Source of the DNA: Niastella sp.
Lineage (GTDB): Bacteria; Bacteroidota; Bacteroidia; Chitinophagales; Chitinophagaceae
Length of the DNA: 64,000 nucleotides
NCBI GenBank assembly: GCA_017744515.1
Contig: JAGIBF010000026.1
Span: forward strand, 16,523 to 80,522
Reading direction: 5' to 3'
This document shows positions 63,565 through 64,000 of this stretch, piece by piece. Under the pieces are notes generated by a model. That model did no database searches, had not been told where the DNA came from, and worked only from the letters and a program-made list of their open reading frames with translations. The position numbers were made by a program, and so were the translations under genes. How positions within the stretch are numbered: the stretch's first letter is position 1; every line of letters begins with the position of its first letter.

Positions 63565-64000
63565 CTATGCTTTCAGTCTTTTAATACCACATCCAACTGA
63601 ACGGGACTTTTTTACACTTACTTCTTTACCGGCTGTTGCTTCATTGATGGCCTCTTTCAGGTGTTTGCGGCTTACTGAATTTTCATCGTTTGGGTTGTCA
63701 TCGATAGCGCCATGGTATACCAGCTTACCTGATTTATCGAACAGGAAACATTCAGGTGTGCGGGTAGCGCCAAAGGCATCTGCCAGTTCATTGTTCTTGT
63801 CTTCTGCATAGTACCATTTGAAACTTTGTCCTTCTGCATAAGACTTCATGGCAGCGAGTGACTCTGTAGTGCTGCGATTGCCTTCATTGGAGTTGAGCAA
63901 TACTACACCTACATTTTTATCCTGGGCATATTTACAGATCTCATTGGTACGGGATTGGTTGTTGATCACTACAGGGCAGGTGTTGCAGCTGAACATGACC
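63565..64000 (-). CDS. Thioredoxin/peroxiredoxin-like protein (5' part outside window)
   Basis: The C-terminal ~145 residues of a thioredoxin-fold protein whose start lies beyond the right edge. The redox motif is MFSCNTCPVVI (CxxC as CNTC), followed by GVVLLNSNEGN, and the cis-Pro region TRTPECFLFDKSGKLVYHGAIDD. This matches the AhpC/TSA-like redoxin family of Bacteroidota that often lies in the periplasm. A basic tail (KKSRSVGCGIKRLKA) contains one more cysteine. The frame continues unbroken to base 64000, so the ATG at 63996 is internal. Confidence 0.86.
   Translation of the reverse strand, partial: VMFSCNTCPVVINNQSRTNEICKYAQDKNVGVVLLNSNEGNRSTTESLAAMKSYAEGQSFKWYYAEDKNNELADAFGATRTPECFLFDKSGKLVYHGAIDDNPNDENSVSRKHLKEAINEATAGKEVSVKKSRSVGCGIKRLKA

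Noticed and set aside
1..64000. tRNA and rRNA genes
   Set aside because: No cloverleaf-like sequence with a GGTTC-type T-arm and no rRNA conserved segment was noticed by eye; a covariance-model scan was not possible.

Overview
The window reads as a chromosomal segment of a Bacteroidota bacterium, most likely a member of the Chitinophagaceae. The evidence is taxon-typical gene content (type IX secretion sorting domains, a PorP/SprF protein, a GLPGLI protein, a DUF4920 protein, a TM2/DUF2752 pair, a WbqC protein, large TonB-type barrels), Bacteroidota-style -7 promoter elements (TAnnTTTG) lying just upstream of start codons, and few clear Shine-Dalgarno sites. No rRNA or tRNA gene was recognised, and nothing points to a phage or plasmid.

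Layout. 0-1.2 kb: the lipid/ribosome operon yceD(DUF177)-rpmF-plsX on the minus strand. 1.4-12.8 kb: envelope genes, including a DUF4920 protein, a TonB receptor, a GDPD lipoprotein, and a type IX cargo protein followed by a 1086-residue repeat protein. 13-18 kb: a histidine kinase, an outer-membrane receptor with an unknown partner, and a dienelactone hydrolase. 18.4-30.5 kb: mostly housekeeping genes. These are prfB with its programmed +1 frameshift, a P5C dehydrogenase, a TM2/DUF2752 pair, three small barrels, pyrR, pyrB, coaD, a hotdog thioesterase, a Nudix hydrolase, pyrE and a small HMA protein.

30.5-33.5 kb: about 3 kb with no credible gene. It contains an 11-bp tandem repeat, an orphan terminator, and a long array of a 14-bp near-palindrome (consensus RGTCAAAAWWGACC). 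Thirty-one clear copies and about a dozen degenerate ones recur with a mean period close to 48 bp. This is the most unusual structure in the window; I do not recognise it as a described element.

33.5-44.7 kb: an LEA-type lipoprotein, a WbqC protein, a giant PKD/type IX surface protein with its PorP/SprF partner, a large TonB-type barrel with a GLPGLI protein, and an FKBP isomerase. 45-51.9 kb: a BlaR1-like M56 peptidase/BlaI pair with a candidate operator, a 7TMR-DISM histidine kinase and a membrane pyrophosphatase. 52-56.3 kb: a metallophosphoesterase, then a two-gene ATPase + HNH cassette that looks like a Septu (PtuA/PtuB) anti-phage system, with a 54-codon gene just downstream. 56.4-64 kb: an AsmA-like protein, a TrmH methyltransferase, a TlpA-like thioredoxin, three tandem paralogous lipoproteins, and the end of a thioredoxin-family gene.

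All calls come from reading the sequence and translated frames. No database search or structure prediction was run.
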